Source: Mugil cephalus
Taxonomy: Eukaryota > Chordata > Actinopteri > Mugiliformes > Mugilidae
Direction of reading: 5' to 3'
NCBI RefSeq assembly: GCF_022458985.1
Contig: NC_061785.1
Span: 2,287,816 to 2,351,815, forward strand
Length of the DNA stretch: 64,000 nucleotides
Shown: positions 22,156 to 35,532 of the stretch, piece after piece
How positions within the stretch are numbered: position 1 is the first letter of the stretch
Layout: every line of letters starts with the position of its first letter
Notes under the pieces: model-generated
The model's input: only the letters and a program-made list of their open reading frames with translations
Databases searched by the model: none
What the model was told of the DNA's origin: nothing
Made by a program: the position numbers and the translations under genes

Positions 22156-24463
22156 AGATCAGACGATACTGAGGAGGAAAACCTTCGATGGGGACAGTGT
22201 TTGTATGAGTCAGAGCTTCATGAACCAGGAGTCTGACTCCAGGACGTCAAACTTTACATCATCAATGATCCTGGAGGAAAAGAAAAATGTTTCTGGAGGA
22301 TGTGAGGAGCTTTTCCTGGAAATCATCTCCACATTTGTACCCGGTCTGTTCATCAGCTTGTTGTTCTGAGAAAAAATTAAATTAACAGTATATAATTAGA
22401 ATTTCTCTGGAGACGAGGAGCTTCTCCAGCAGGATTTATTCCATCAAATGAAGAATAATTAGAGTTGAGGAGGTTTTAGTGTGAACGTCTCCTGTGGGAG
22501 GTTTGTGGTTGTGTAACCAGACTCAGATCTGAACACAGACGAATCTGCTGCGTGACCGATTTAACATCCTGTGCAGAATCTTAACAATGTTGATGTCAAA
22601 AGTCAAAAGAGATGAATATTGTTGTGTAGCTGTGATGTGAGATATGTTAAAACGATTAAAGCATCAATGTGCAGGTTTAGTTTCTCTGAGATTTTTCTTT
22701 ATATGTCACAGACTTTAATGATCCACGTGGGAAATTACTTTGTCACCGTAGCTTTGTTGCATGTAAAAGTAAACACAAGAAAGATAAAATAAAATGAGAC
22801 TAAAGTAAAATAAAAATTAAAAATGAAATCAAAAATCATTTGCTGTGCATTTCTCTTATCTGTGGTTAGTGGGAACTATAAAAACTACAAAAACTAAACA
22901 TCGACAGGAACTCGTTTTAGAAAAAAGAAATGTCCTCATATGTGGTCACAGGGATTATTTCAATGTTATAACAAGGAACAAAATATAAAACTGTTAATTT
23001 TCATGTTTGTGCACAAGCAGAACTGTAAATAATTAAGTCCTAACGTCCTCATTCTTGCTAATTAGAGAAGTTACAGCTCGTTACTACTGATAGAAGTTGT
23101 GTGACATATTAAACTAGAATAATCATAAATAAACTGAAATCTGATGCAGAATGAATCCACTGAAATGATGCCATCATGTTTTTATCTAGTTATATGAAAT
23201 AAAAGTCTAAATGAAGCAGAATAAGAAGCTTAACTTCACGTCCCCATATGAGGACGCAGGGTCTCAGGAGGTTAAAGGCTTCAAATCTACTGGAAGTAGA
23301 TGCACCGTTTTTTAGATGCAGTGTTTCTTTTATGTGTGACCAAATAATTTAATCTGGTCATTAAAATCTAATTAAGTCAAAGGGGAAGTTTTGCTCCTGA
23401 ATTCCAGCTTCTCTTCACTGGCTTCATTTAAAATCTAGAACAGAATTTAAAAGTCTCCTCCTTTACTTCTAAAGTCAGGATTCAGAGTTTCCTTTCTGAC
23501 GAAGCTGAGCTGGACTGAACCATGTCTCAGTGAAGACGCTGTCGGCCGATGAGCTGCTGAGGACATGTCCTCTGCTTTCTGCTCTAATTACTACTCATGT
23601 GATCTCTGGTCCTTCTCTATAACACGTTAACTGCTGCGTGTTCCCTTGTAGCTAAAATAAAACCAAAGCCAAACAAAGTGTCACTGTTAACGTGCTAATT
23701 AAAAGACTTTAAAGTCTGTGTGGGTCGACCCTGTTCAGGTTCCTCGGTTCCTCCCAACTAGTTTGGGGTTTAAGCAGAGACTGTATAAATAGTATAAATA
23801 GTATAAATGGTTTTAATACATGTGTAAATTACAGAGAATTGCAGAATATTCCTGTTTAAAGGGACATTAGCATCAGTGGTTAGCCACTAGTAAGCTAACA
23901 GATTTAGCTAGTCGTGTTTTGATATTATTGGTCGATTTTCTGTCACAAATAAATCACTAAAAAACACAAACACAAAAAAGAATGAATCTAGAGTTAAACA
24001 GCGTAAAAGTAGCTTCATCTTAATAATGAGACTTTAGCTCAATAAAGCTACAAAATACAAAATAAAGACTAATGTTTTATATATTTATACAGAATAAATG
24101 ATGATACGAACGGAAGAATAGTTAAAACGTGTTCACTTCTTCCTTCTCCTTTTATTTAGTTTTTTTGTCTTTTTTTATTGTTTTTTTGGTTTATAAGATT
24201 TTTTTGTATGTTTGAAATGTTCAAAATAAATTCATCCATTCATTCATTCATCGTTTATTTAATATCCAACATTTTCATCGTTTAAGCCTGAACACAACGA
24301 AACTGACACATGTTCAGTTTCAGCCAATAATCTTTGATATTTACAGAAGATTTAATGTCATTATTTAACGGAGTAAAGGAAAATCAAAGGAGCAGAAAGG
24401 TTTTAATGTTACAAACCATTGATGGGAATAAACCACCAGCGTCTGGAGGTTTCAGTCCTCTCA

Positions 24464-24497
24464 CCCTCTCACCCTCTCACCCTCTCACCCTCTCTGG
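24464..24497. repeat. 10-bp tandem repeat
   Basis: Four copies of TCTCACCCTC. Confidence 0.9.
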
Positions 24498-24651
24498 TGA
24501 AGTAGCTCCTCGTAAACACAGAGACGAGCAGCTTCTCTATAGAAAACTCTTCAGGGCTCATTAGGACGATGCTGCAGCTCCCTGACGTCTCTTCACACAT
24601 ATTCATTAGAGCCAGAAGCGTAAACAAGTGAAATAATCTAGAGATGATCAG

Positions 24652-24728
<77 letters not shown>
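24652..24728. repeat. (GT)n microsatellite
   Basis: About 37 uninterrupted GT dinucleotides, 100 bp beyond the exoc7 stop codon and therefore possibly in its 3' UTR. Confidence 0.98.
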
Positions 24729-24729
<1 letters not shown>

Positions 24730-24828
24730 GTGTCTCCATTGTCCCTTTGAGCCACATAAATAGGACGTGTTCGAGTCTCCGTACGGACGACGGGTCACGC
24801 TGAGGAGGCTACACCTGCAGGAGGAGGC

Positions 24829-24931
24829 TCAGGCAGACGTGTCGAACAGCTTCTCAATCATCTCCTCCACCTCCTCCGGCCGATACTTGTGATACTTCTC
24901 AGGGTTCTTGGTGAAGGAGATGTTGGCGCAT
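24829..24931 (-). CDS. exoc7: exoc7 terminal exon 20
   Basis: Acceptor CCTCTAG|ATGCG; encodes [20 protein letters not shown] and [10 protein letters not shown] with stop TGA at 24829-24831. It is separated from exon 19 by 2.8 kb, most of it the 39-bp minisatellite. Confidence 0.93.
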
Positions 24932-27900
24932 CTAGAGGCGACACAGGAAAGAAGAAACGGATTTGTTATGAGGACGAATCGACCGTAGAAAATCAACACG
25001 GACTAAACACGTCTCCTCCATAGACTGTATATAAATATGGACTAAACACGTCTCCTCCATAGACTGTATATAAATATGGACTAAACACGTCTCCTCCATA
25101 GACCGTATATAAATATGGACTAAACACGTCTCCTCCATAGACCGTATATAAATATGGACTAAACACGTCTCCTCCATAGACCGTATATAAATATGGACTA
25201 AACACGTCTCCTCCATAGACCGTATATAAATATGGACTAAACACGTCTCCTCCATAGACCGTATATAAATATGGACTAAACACGTCTCCTCCATAGACCG
25301 TATATAAATATGGACTAAACACGTCTCCTCCATAGACCGTATATAAATATGGACTAAACACGTCTCCTCCATAGACCGTATATAAATATGGACTAAACAC
25401 CTCTCCTGCATAGACCGTATATAAATATGGACTAAACACGTCTCCTCCATAGACCGTATATAAATATGGACTAAACACATCTCCTCCATAGACTGTATAT
25501 AAATATGGACTAAACACGTCTCCTCCATAGACTGTATATAAATATGGACTAAACACGTCTACATAGACCGTATATAAATATGGACTAAACACGTCACCTC
25601 TATAGACTGTATATAAATATGGACTAAACACGTCTCCTCCATAGACTGTATATAAATATGGACTAAACACGTCTCCTCCATAGACCGTATATAAATATGG
25701 ACTAAACACGTCTCCTCCATAGACTGTATATAAATATGGACTAAACACGTCTCCTCCATAGACCGTATATAAATATGGACTAAACACGTCTCCTCCATAG
25801 ACTGTATATAAATATGGACTAAACACGTCTCCTCCATAGACCGTATATAAATATGGACTAAACACGTCTCCTGCATAGACCGTATATAAATATGGACTAA
25901 ACACATCTCCTCCATAGACCGTATATAAATATGGACTAAACACGTCTCCTCCATAGACTGTATATAAATATGGACTAAACAGTCCCCTCCATAGCCCGTA
26001 TATAAATATGGACTAAACACGTCTCCTCCATAGACCGTATATAAATATGGACTAAACACGTCTCCTCCATAGACAGTATATAAATATGGACTAAACAGTC
26101 TCCTCCATAGACCGTATTAAATATGGACTAAACACCTCTCCTGCATAGACCGTATATAAATATGGACTAAACACGTCTCTCCATAGACCGTATATAAATA
26201 TGGACTAAACACATCTCCTCCATAGACTGTATATAAATATGGACTAAACACGTCTCCTCCATAGACTGTATATAAATATGGACTAAACACGTCTACATAG
26301 ACCGTATATAAATATGGACTAAACACGTCACCTCTATAGACTGTATATAAATATGGACTAAACACGTCTCCATAGACTGTATATAAATATGGACTAAACA
26401 CGTCTCCTCCATAGACCGTATATAAATATGGACTAAACACGTCTCCTCATAGACTGTATATAAATATGGACTAAACACGTCTCCTCCATAGACCGTATAT
26501 AAATATGGACTAAACACGTCTCCTCCATAGACTGTATATAAATATGGACTGAACACGTCTCCTCCATAGACCGTATTATAAATTGGACTAAACACGTCTC
26601 CTGCATAGACCGTATATAAATATGGACTAAACACATCCCCTCCATAGACTGTATATAAATATGGACTAAACACGTCTCCTCCATGGGACTGTATATAAAT
26701 ATGGACTAAACACGTCTCCTCCATAGACTGTATATAAATATGGACTAAACACGTCTCCTGCATAGACCGTATATAAATATGGACTAAACACGTCTCCTCC
26801 ATAGACCGTATATAAATATGGACTAAACACGTCTCCATAGACCGTATATAAATATGGACTAAACCCGTCTACATAGACCGTATATAAATATGGACTAAAC
26901 ACGTCTACATAGACCGTATATAAATATGGACTAAACACGTCTCCTCCATAGACCGTATATAAATATGGACTAAACACGTCTCCTCCATAGACCGTATATA
27001 AATATGGACTAAACATGTCTCCTCCATAGACTGTATATAAATATGGACTAAACACGTCTCCTCCATAGACTGTATATAAATATGGACTAAACACATCTCC
27101 TCCATAGACTGTATATAAATATGGACTAAACACGTCTCCTCCATAGACCGTTTATAAATATGGACTAAACACGTCTACATATTACCAACCTAAAATGAAG
27201 GAATCCATCCCAGAAAAAAAAAAAATTGACGTGTATTTTAGTGTTTTAATTAGGCCCAAGTCCCGCCCACTAACGTGGAAGGGGTGGAGCTTATGACCTA
27301 TACTGCAGCCTCCAGCCACCAGGGGGAGCTCTATGATCACAACTGATTGGATAACAAGCCGAGAATTTATCAAAACCAACCCACTGAGCTGCACCATCAA
27401 AGATAAATTTTTATTTTTATTTATGCCCATTTTTTTTAAACTATAGTTATCGATTTGATTTTAGTTTGAAGCCCAAATAATCAAATATTCAATAATTTAA
27501 TATGAAAACGAATAGTCTGACATTCTCCCTTTGATGTAAACACACTTTAAATGAATTAACGAGTGCTCACAGTGTTTTATCAACAGTACTTTCAATGACT
27601 TCTCTCTGGCTGGAATAAATCCATTCTTTCCCAGTTCTGCTGCCAGTTTTATCGATAATGAACATGTTTGTACTTGCTAGATATCCCAGAATGCAACTGG
27701 CACCATGCTGCAGAATTACGACCCTGCGTCCTCCCATCTTTTCTTCAGAGTTTGTACTTTGTATCGCGGCGTCTGACCTGTGCAGGAAGGCTCTGTAGGC
27801 GTCGGACACCACCTTCCTCTGGGCCTGTCGGATGAAGTCTCGACGCTCTTTGTCTGGTATCGCCCAACCCTTCTGTATCTTACACAGCTCCTCCAAACCG

Positions 27901-30900
27901 TCGTTAAAGCCCTGAAACAGACAAGAGGTCAAAGAAAGAATCAAAACCATGTGGAAACTTCTATTTAATAATCAATTAAAAAACAAAACAAAAACAGGCC
28001 TCACCTTAAACTTGTCCTTGATGACTTGTCGCTCTTTATCTTTGAGCTGCAGGAAGATTTGATAAAGACAAAAGGCAACAAGTTTAAAATGGTGAAACAC
28101 ACTTATTTTCTTTGTTCGTATCTCAGGATATTTGGTTGAATTTTTTTAATCAGCTACTTCTCTAAAGCTTGAAATGACTGTGTAGTAGATTATATTTAAT
28201 ATTTAGCATCACTGAATAATCATGGAAAACTGTGGAATCATGATGCTGCCGCCGCCGTGCTCCAGCATTGACATGATGTTTTCATCTCAAACAGTTAAAA
28301 CCTTGTTTTTAATCTTAGTCTAAAGAGTCTTTAACTTTTCCTCAAGACTTTGTTCTTACATGTTAATTATTCTGTATTTATTTTTGAGTTGAAGCTTATT
28401 TCTAAGACAAAAAAATATATAAAATCAGCCAAAACAGTTAAACATAAGATATATATAATACATATTCAAAAAGGAGTGAGAAGAACTCATAAACTCTTCT
28501 CTTTATCTTAATATGTCTGGACATGAAGCCTGATACTTTTTGTTTCATATGTTGAATTGAATAAAGATAATTTTCTAATTTCATATTCATATAATACACT
28601 TTTAGCGTCATCTTAGCTGAGCGCCCACTTCTAGGACGAGTAAAATAAACTAAACCTGCACAGCAGGATTATTATTAGTTGGTTCAATACTTTTACCACT
28701 TAATATGCTCTGTGTCAACAATCATTATCTGTGCAGTTTTGATACTTTTTGTAAATAAACTACAGGCCAAACGTTTGGAAACAGCTTTGAGTTTCTGTTC
28801 ATGATGTCTTTTCTAAAAACCAGCATGAGTTCTGTGTATTCTGGGATTTATTTACTACGTGATCAGACTTTCCTCAGTTTAGGTGAACGTTAATGTTACC
28901 AGAATATTACTGAATAAATGTCAGCAAAAGAAAAGAAGAAGTGTTTAGTTTTAGGGTCGAGAAGATTTGGAAGAGTCACAACTTCAGTGTAAAAGTGAAA
29001 AAATTAAAAATTAAAAAATAAAATCACAGTTTGTAGTGTTGACTTTAGACAAATATCGCTCATACATGTCATGATGATGTTAAAACCAGAGGAGGTTAGA
29101 AAGGAAAGAAAAGAAAAACACTAATACCTGATAATTATAGTACAAATATCTTCTGATAAGTTTCTCTTTATATAATAATCATGTTTGTTTTGATGCAAAG
29201 TAAATCAATGAATCTATGATATTTCATGTTGCTTCCAAACGTTTGACCTGTAGTTTATGCCAATACTTTTTTTATTCTATTCTATTTTATCTATTATTTA
29301 TCTCTAACACAGTCTTGTTATTTTACTGAATGCATTATAACTCTTCTTCTCTGTGTTCTCTATGTTTTTCTGCTCTGTCTGGTTGCTATTGGAAACGTGT
29401 CCGTCCACTTTTCTCCGGTGTTAAAAGTCTCACGGCCGCATTAAAACAGACACTTGATTGTGAAAGTGCAGGAGGCGGCGGATTCTCTGGACCTGACCTT
29501 GGTTCCCGGCTGGAACTGGGGCATGTTTCTGTCCGTCAGATGCTCCGTCACTTTCAACCAGCTGCAGGAGCAAAACAAACCCGTCAGAGACGTTTATATG
29601 TGTTTATATGTGTTTATATGTGTTTATATATGGCTTTTTAAATGTATTTTGTGCTCACCTGCGCTGGTACGTGTCGATCTGCTGCTCTATGAGCTCCCGG
29701 TACGAATCCTCGGCTTTCCTCTGCGTCACCGTGACCAACTGGATCAGCTCAGACCTGGACACGAAAACACCCAAAAGAGAAGGGTCAAAGGTTTAATGGG
29801 ACAGAAAGTTAAAGGGTGAGAAGCACATATACGATTAAATGTCAGATTTTTTTTAAATGTTACATGAAACATCTTTAATATGAGTCTTAAATGTTAATGT
29901 GACGCATGGATTCAGGACATTTTATGGAAACTGAAGCGTTGCAGCAGCAAACAGGATAAAAACATTAAATAAGGACAAACATTTAAAATAAACACAATCC
30001 AGAGTTTACTTATGTCTGTACAACAGATTAATTCACCATAAAGAAACGAGTTTGTTCTAGGAAGACGACATAAAGTTTTCCAGTTTCACACCGTTGTTGG
30101 TGATAAATGAGGAAATGAAATGTTTTGTACTGTTTGTGTCTGTGTCTTGTTGTGTTGTTGTTGCTCCGTTCGTAACGTTGTGCAGTGTTTTGTATCGTCT
30201 TGGTCCATCGGGGACAGTTTGGACAGTTTATTACACATTGGTCTGTTTATGTTTTAGTCAGTGGTTGGTCAATGATTTTCATTTTAAAAATTTAAAAAAT
30301 TAAAACTGAAATTCAAGACGTTTTTCTTCATCAGGGTCGAGACTGAATAAAACAAACCTTTAAAAAACTGTCGATTTTCTACCAGAAAGATGCAAAATAT
30401 TCTTATATTCACCCAAATCATGTTGTATTTAGAAAAAAAATCTGCCAGTGGGTTCAGATTGTTTTGCTTGACAAAAATTCTTAAAACAAGCACTGAACAA
30501 ATTATAAGATGTATTTCTGTGATACAAGGATTTTTTGCTTTCTTGGAATTTCTTTTTTGCAGTTTGTTTCTGCAGGTTCAGAAAGACAAATAACAAACTT
30601 TAATACAAAAATCTGATCAGATATGTGTGTTTACATTAAACATCGTCAGGGTCAAATAAATAAATAACAATTTAATTCAAATTAAAATCGTTTTTAACTG
30701 AATTTTTTTTCTTTTTTTTTTAACCCAGATACCAAATTTGTGCAGCTAGTTCCAAAATATGTCCCATCTCCCGTTATATCCGTATATATCCAGTTACATC
30801 CTCTTCAGTTTGTGTTGCTTTAAGGTGTGAATAAATAAATCTCACTTTTCCAGAGACTTGAGGATGTAGTTGTAGTTGTTGTGCAGGAAGATGGCGCTCA

Positions 30901-33900
30901 GAGCCAAGTCCTCGTACACTTTGGATTTACTGAGCAGGTTCAGCTGCAAGTTCCCCAAAACTTTACCTGGAAGAAGCAGGAGGTGGATTCATTTACAGGG
31001 AGAGACACAAACACAGAGGAGGGAGGAGAGAGGAGGGAGGAGGGAGGAGGGAGGAGGGAGGAGAGAGGAGGGAGGGAGAGAGGAGGAGGAGGGAGGGAGG
31101 AGGGAGGAGGAGACAGGAGAGAGGAGGAGAGAGGAGGGAGGAGGAGGAGAGAGGAGACGAGGGAGAGGAGGAGAGGAGGAGGAGGAGAGAGGAGGAGGAA
31201 GGAGAGGAGAGAGGAGGGAGGAGGAGGAGAGAGGGAGAGGAGGGAGGAGGAGAGGAGAGAGGAGAGGAAGGAGAGGAGGAGAGGAGGGAGAGAGGGAGGG
31301 AGGGAGAGAGAGGAGGAAGAGGAGAGAGGGAGAGGGAGGAGAGAGAGAGGAGAGAGGAGGAGGAGGGAGGAGAGAGGAGAGGAGAGGAGGGAGGGAGGAG
31401 GGAGGAGGGGAGAGAGGGGAGGAGGGAGAGAGGAGAGGGAGGAGAGGAGGAGGTGGAGGAGGGGGAGGAGAGAGAGGGAGGGAGGAGAGGAGAGAGGAGA
31501 GAGGGGAGGAGGAGAGGGAGGAGAGAGAGGAGGGAGAGGAGAGGAGGAGGAGAGGGAGAGAGAGAGGAGGAGGAGAGAGGAGAGAGGAGAGAGGAGAGAG
31601 GAGGGAGGAGGAGAGAGGAGAGAGGAGAGAGGAGGAGAGAGGAGGGAGGAGGAGAGAGGAGGAGGGAGGGAGAGGAGGGAGGAGAGGAGAGGAGAGGAGA
31701 GGAGAGGAGAGGAGAGGAGAGAGGAGGAGGAGAAGGAGGGAGAGGAGAGGAGTGAGGAGAGAGGAGGGAGAGGAGAGAGAGAGAGAGGAGTGAGAGAGGA
31801 GAGAGGGAGAGGAAGGAGAGGAGGAGAGAGAGAGAGGAGAGGAGAGGAGGAGTGAGGAGGAGAGAGAGAGGGAGGAGAGAGGAGGAGATGGAGAGAGGAG
31901 GAGGAGGAGGAGAGGGAGGAGGGGGAGGAAGAGCGGAGGAGGAGAGAGAGGGAGAGAGGAGGGAGAGAGGAGGGAGGAGGAGAGGGAGAGGAGGGAGAGA
32001 GGAGAGAGAGGAGAGGAGAGAGAGGAGAGGAGAGGAGGAGGAGGAGAGGAGGGAGAGAGAGGAGGGGAGAGAGGAGGGGAGGAGAAGGAGAGGAGAGGGA
32101 GGAGAGGGAGGGGGAGGAGAGGGAGGAGGAGGAGGAGGAGAGGAGGAGAGAGGAGGGGGAGGGAGAGAGAGAGAGGAGAGGAGAGAGAGGAGGGAGGACA
32201 GAGGAGGGAGGAGTGAGGAGGAGAGGAGACAGGAGAGAGGAGAGAGGAGGGAGGAGGGAAGACAGAGGAGAGGAGACAGGAGAGAGGAGAGAGGAGAGAG
32301 GAGGGAAGACAGAGGAGAGGAGACAGGAGAGAGGAGGGAGGAGAGAGGAGGGAGGAGAGGAGAGAGGAGGGAGGAGAGAGGAGACAGGAGACAGGAGAGA
32401 GGAGAGAGGAGAGAGAGGAGAGAGGAGAGAGGAGGGAGGAGGGAGGAGGGAGGAGGAGGGAGGAGGAGAGGAGAGGAGAGGAGAGGAGAGGAGAGAGGAG
32501 AGAGGAGAGGAGAGGAGGGAGGAGAGAGGAGAGGAGAGAAGAGAGAGGAGAGGAGAGGAGAGGGAAGGAGAGGAGAAAGAGGAGGAGGAGAGAGGAGGAG
32601 AGGAGGGAGGGAGAGGAGGGAGGAGGAGAGAGGAGAGAGGAGAGGAGGAGAGAGGAGAGGAGGGAGGAGGAGGAGAGAGGAGGAGAGGAGGAGGAGGAGA
32701 GGAGAGAGGAGGGAGGAGGAGGGAGGAGGAGAGGAGGAAGGAGGAGGAGAGAGGAGGGGAGGAGAGGGAGGGAGGAGGAGGAGGAGGAGGGAGGAGGAGA
32801 GGAGAGGAGGGAGGAGGAGAGAGGAGGAGAGGAGAGGAGAGGGAGAGAGGAGAGGAGGAGAGAGGAGAGGAGGGAGGAGGAGGAGGGAGGGAGAGAGGGA
32901 GGAGAGGAGGAGAGGAGGAGGAAGGGAGAGAGGAGAGAGGGAGGAGAGAGAGGACAGGAGACGAGGAGACAGAGAGAGAGGAGAGGGGGGAGGAGAGGAA
33001 GGAGGAGGGGAGGAGGAGAGAGGAGAGGAGGTAGAGAGAGAGAGGAGGAGAGGAGAGAGTGGAGGGAGGAAGAGGAGAGAGGAGAGGAGGAGAGAGGAGA
33101 GGAGAGAGGAGAGGAGGAAGAGGAGGAGGAGAGGAGAGGGAGGGAGGAGAGAGGAGAGGGAGGAAGGAGAGAGGAAAGGGAGAGGGAGAGGGAGGAGGAG
33201 AGAGACAGGAGGAGAGGAGACAGGAGAGAGAGGGAGAGGAGGAGGGAAGAGAGAGGAGAGAGGAGGAGGAGGAGGAGGAGAGAGGAGAGGGAGGGGGGAG
33301 AGAGGAGAGAGGAGGGAGGAGAGGAGGGAGAGGGAGGGAAGGAGAGGAGGAGAGGGAGGGAGGAGACAGGAGGAGGAGAGGAGGAGGAGGAGGGAAGACA
33401 GGAGAGAGGAGAGGAGAGAGGAGAGAGGAGGAGGGAGGAGAGGAGAAGGAGAGAGGAGGGAGGGAGAGGAGGGAGGAGGAGAGAGGAGGGAGGAGGAGGA
33501 GAGGAGAGGAGGAGGAGAGAGGAGGAGGAGGAGAGGGAGGAGAGGCGGAGGGAGGAGAGGAGGGAGGAGGAGGAGGGAGGAGGGAGGAGGAGGGAGGAGG
33601 GGAGGAGGAGGAGACAGGAGAGGAGGGAGGAGGGAGGAGGGAGGAGGGAGAGGAGAGAGAGGGAGGGAGGAGGGAGGAGGGAGGGAGGAGGATGAGGAGG
33701 AGAGAGGGGAGGAGGGAGGAGAGGAGGAGAAGGAGAGGGAGGAGAGGGAGGAGGAGGAGGAGGAGGGAGAGGGAGAGGAGAGGAGAGAGGAGACAGGAGA
33801 GGAGGGAGAGGAGAGGAGGAGGAGAGGAGGAGAGGAGAGAGGAGAGAGGAGGAGGAGGAGGGAGGAGGAGAGGAGGAGGGAGGAGAGAGGAGAGAGGGAG

Positions 33901-35500
33901 GGAGGAGGGAGGAGGGAGGAGGGAGGAGAGAGGAGGAGAGGAGGAGAGAGGAGGGAGGAGAGAGGAGGGAGGAGAGGAGAGAGGAGAGAGGAGGGAGGAG
34001 AGAGGAGAGAGGAGAGAGGAGAGAGGAGAGAGGAGGGAGGAGGGAGGAGAGAGGAAGGAGGAGGGAGGAGGGAGGAGGGAGGAGAGGAGACAGGAGAGAG
34101 GAGGGAGGAGAGAGGAGAGAGGAGAGAGAGGAGACAGGAGGGAGGAGGAGACAGGAGACAGGAGAGAGGAGAGGAGACAGGAGAGAGGAGGGAGGAGAGA
34201 GGAGAGAGGAGGGAGGAGAGAGGAGGGAGGAGAGAGGAGGGAGGAGGGAGGACACAGGAGGAGAGGAGGGAGGAGGAGAGGAGAGAGGAGAGGAGACAGG
34301 AGAGAGGAGGGAGGAGAGAGGAGGGAGGAGAGAGGAGACAGGAGGGAGGAGAGAGGAGGGAGGAGAGGAGAGGAGAGAGGAGGGAGGAGGGAGGAGGGAG
34401 GAGGGAGGAGACAGGAGAGAGGAGGGAGGAGAGAGGAGACAGGAGAGGAGGGAGGAGGGAGGAGAGAGGAGAGAGGAGAGAGGAGAGAGGAGGGAGGAGA
34501 GAGGAGGGAGGAGGGAGGAGAGAGGAGGGAGGAGGGAGGAGGGAGGAGGGAGGAGGGAGGAGAGGAGACAGGAGAGAGGAGGGAGGAGAGAGGAGAGAGG
34601 AGAGAGAGGAGACAGGAGGGAGGAGGAGACAGGAGACAGGAGAGAGGAGAGGAGACAGGAGAGAGGAGGGAGGAGAGAGGAGAGAGGAGGGAGGAGAGAG
34701 GAGGGAGGAGAGAGGAGGGAGGAGGGAGGACACAGGAGGGAGGAGAGAGGAGGGAGGAGAGGAGAGGAGAGAGGAGGGAGGAGGGAGGAGGGAGGAGAGG
34801 AGAGGAGAGAGGAGGGAGGAGAGGAGGGAGGAGGAGAGGAGAGAGGAGAGGAGACAGGAGAGAGGAGGGAGGAGAGAGGAGAGTGGAGGGAGGAGAGGAG
34901 AGAGGAGAGGAGAGAGGAGGGAGGAGGGAGGAGACAGGAGAGAGGAGGGAGGAGAGAGGAGAGAGGAGAGAGGAGAGAAGAGAGGAGGAGAGAAGAGAGG
35001 AGGGAGGAGAGAAGAGAGGAGGGAGGAGAGAAGAGAGGAGGAGAGAAGAGAGGAGACAGGAGAGGAGGGAGGAGGGAGGAGGGAGGAGAGGAGCTGTCTC
35101 ACATATGTAGGTGCTGAGGAGGCGCTTGTTGAAGTCGGACGTGTAGCTACTCGCTGAACTCGTCTCTGGAAGAAACACAGAAGGCGTCAGCGACGTTTAC
35201 GAGGCTTTTACCTCCAGACAAACACATACACTCGTCTCCTCTCACTCTGAATCACTGCAGCACAGTCACATGTTTACACCAGGGGCCTGAACATGGGCGG
35301 GTTCTTACCTCGGGGGTCTAAAGGAATATTGTAAGTGTCCCCCAGCACTAAAAGGGCCGAGGCAAGCGAGAAGACAAAGACAAAGAGAAAGAGGCACAAG
35401 TGCAAAAAAAGGTTAGAAGAGATTTGTTAGTGCAGAGTAAGCAAACAGTCATGGGCCAGGCAGCGAGGAGGAGGAGGAGGAGGAGGAGGAGGAGGAGGAG

Positions 35501-35532
<32 letters not shown>

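Larger units (their letters stand above)
21357..24828. other. Intergenic region between converging galr2 and exoc7
   Basis: Contains the galr2 3' UTR (length unknown; several AATAAA/ATTAAA candidates) and, at its right end, the exoc7 3' UTR. The rest is AT-rich DNA with ATT arrays, CCCCATATGAGGACGC-type repeat fragments near 22930 and 23240, a LINE tail with CATT units near 24226-24252, and a GT array. Human has ZACN between these two genes; nothing resembling a Cys-loop channel is visible here. Confidence 0.6.

Noticed and set aside
21357-24828. ZACN between galr2 and exoc7
   Set aside because: Expected from human gene order, but no Cys-loop channel signature appears in any frame.
24932-27144. 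Frames of up to 316 codons with 13-residue repeats ([26 protein letters not shown])
   Set aside because: The 39-bp unit is a multiple of three without stops, so several frames stay open at once. Position inside an intron and unit shortening that breaks frame argue against a protein.
25010-27180. CRISPR-like regular repeats
   Set aside because: The repeats are directly contiguous without unique spacers, and the DNA is animal nuclear.
30940-35178. Open frames of 1412, 1369, 1101, 1088 and 683 codons on both strands
   Set aside because: They arise because an A/G-only (or C/T-only) tract cannot form most stop codons. They overlap in all frames, encode only Ser/Pro/Leu or Arg/Glu/Gly, and lie in an EXOC7 intron. 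The first few codons of the longest borrow real exon 14 sequence.
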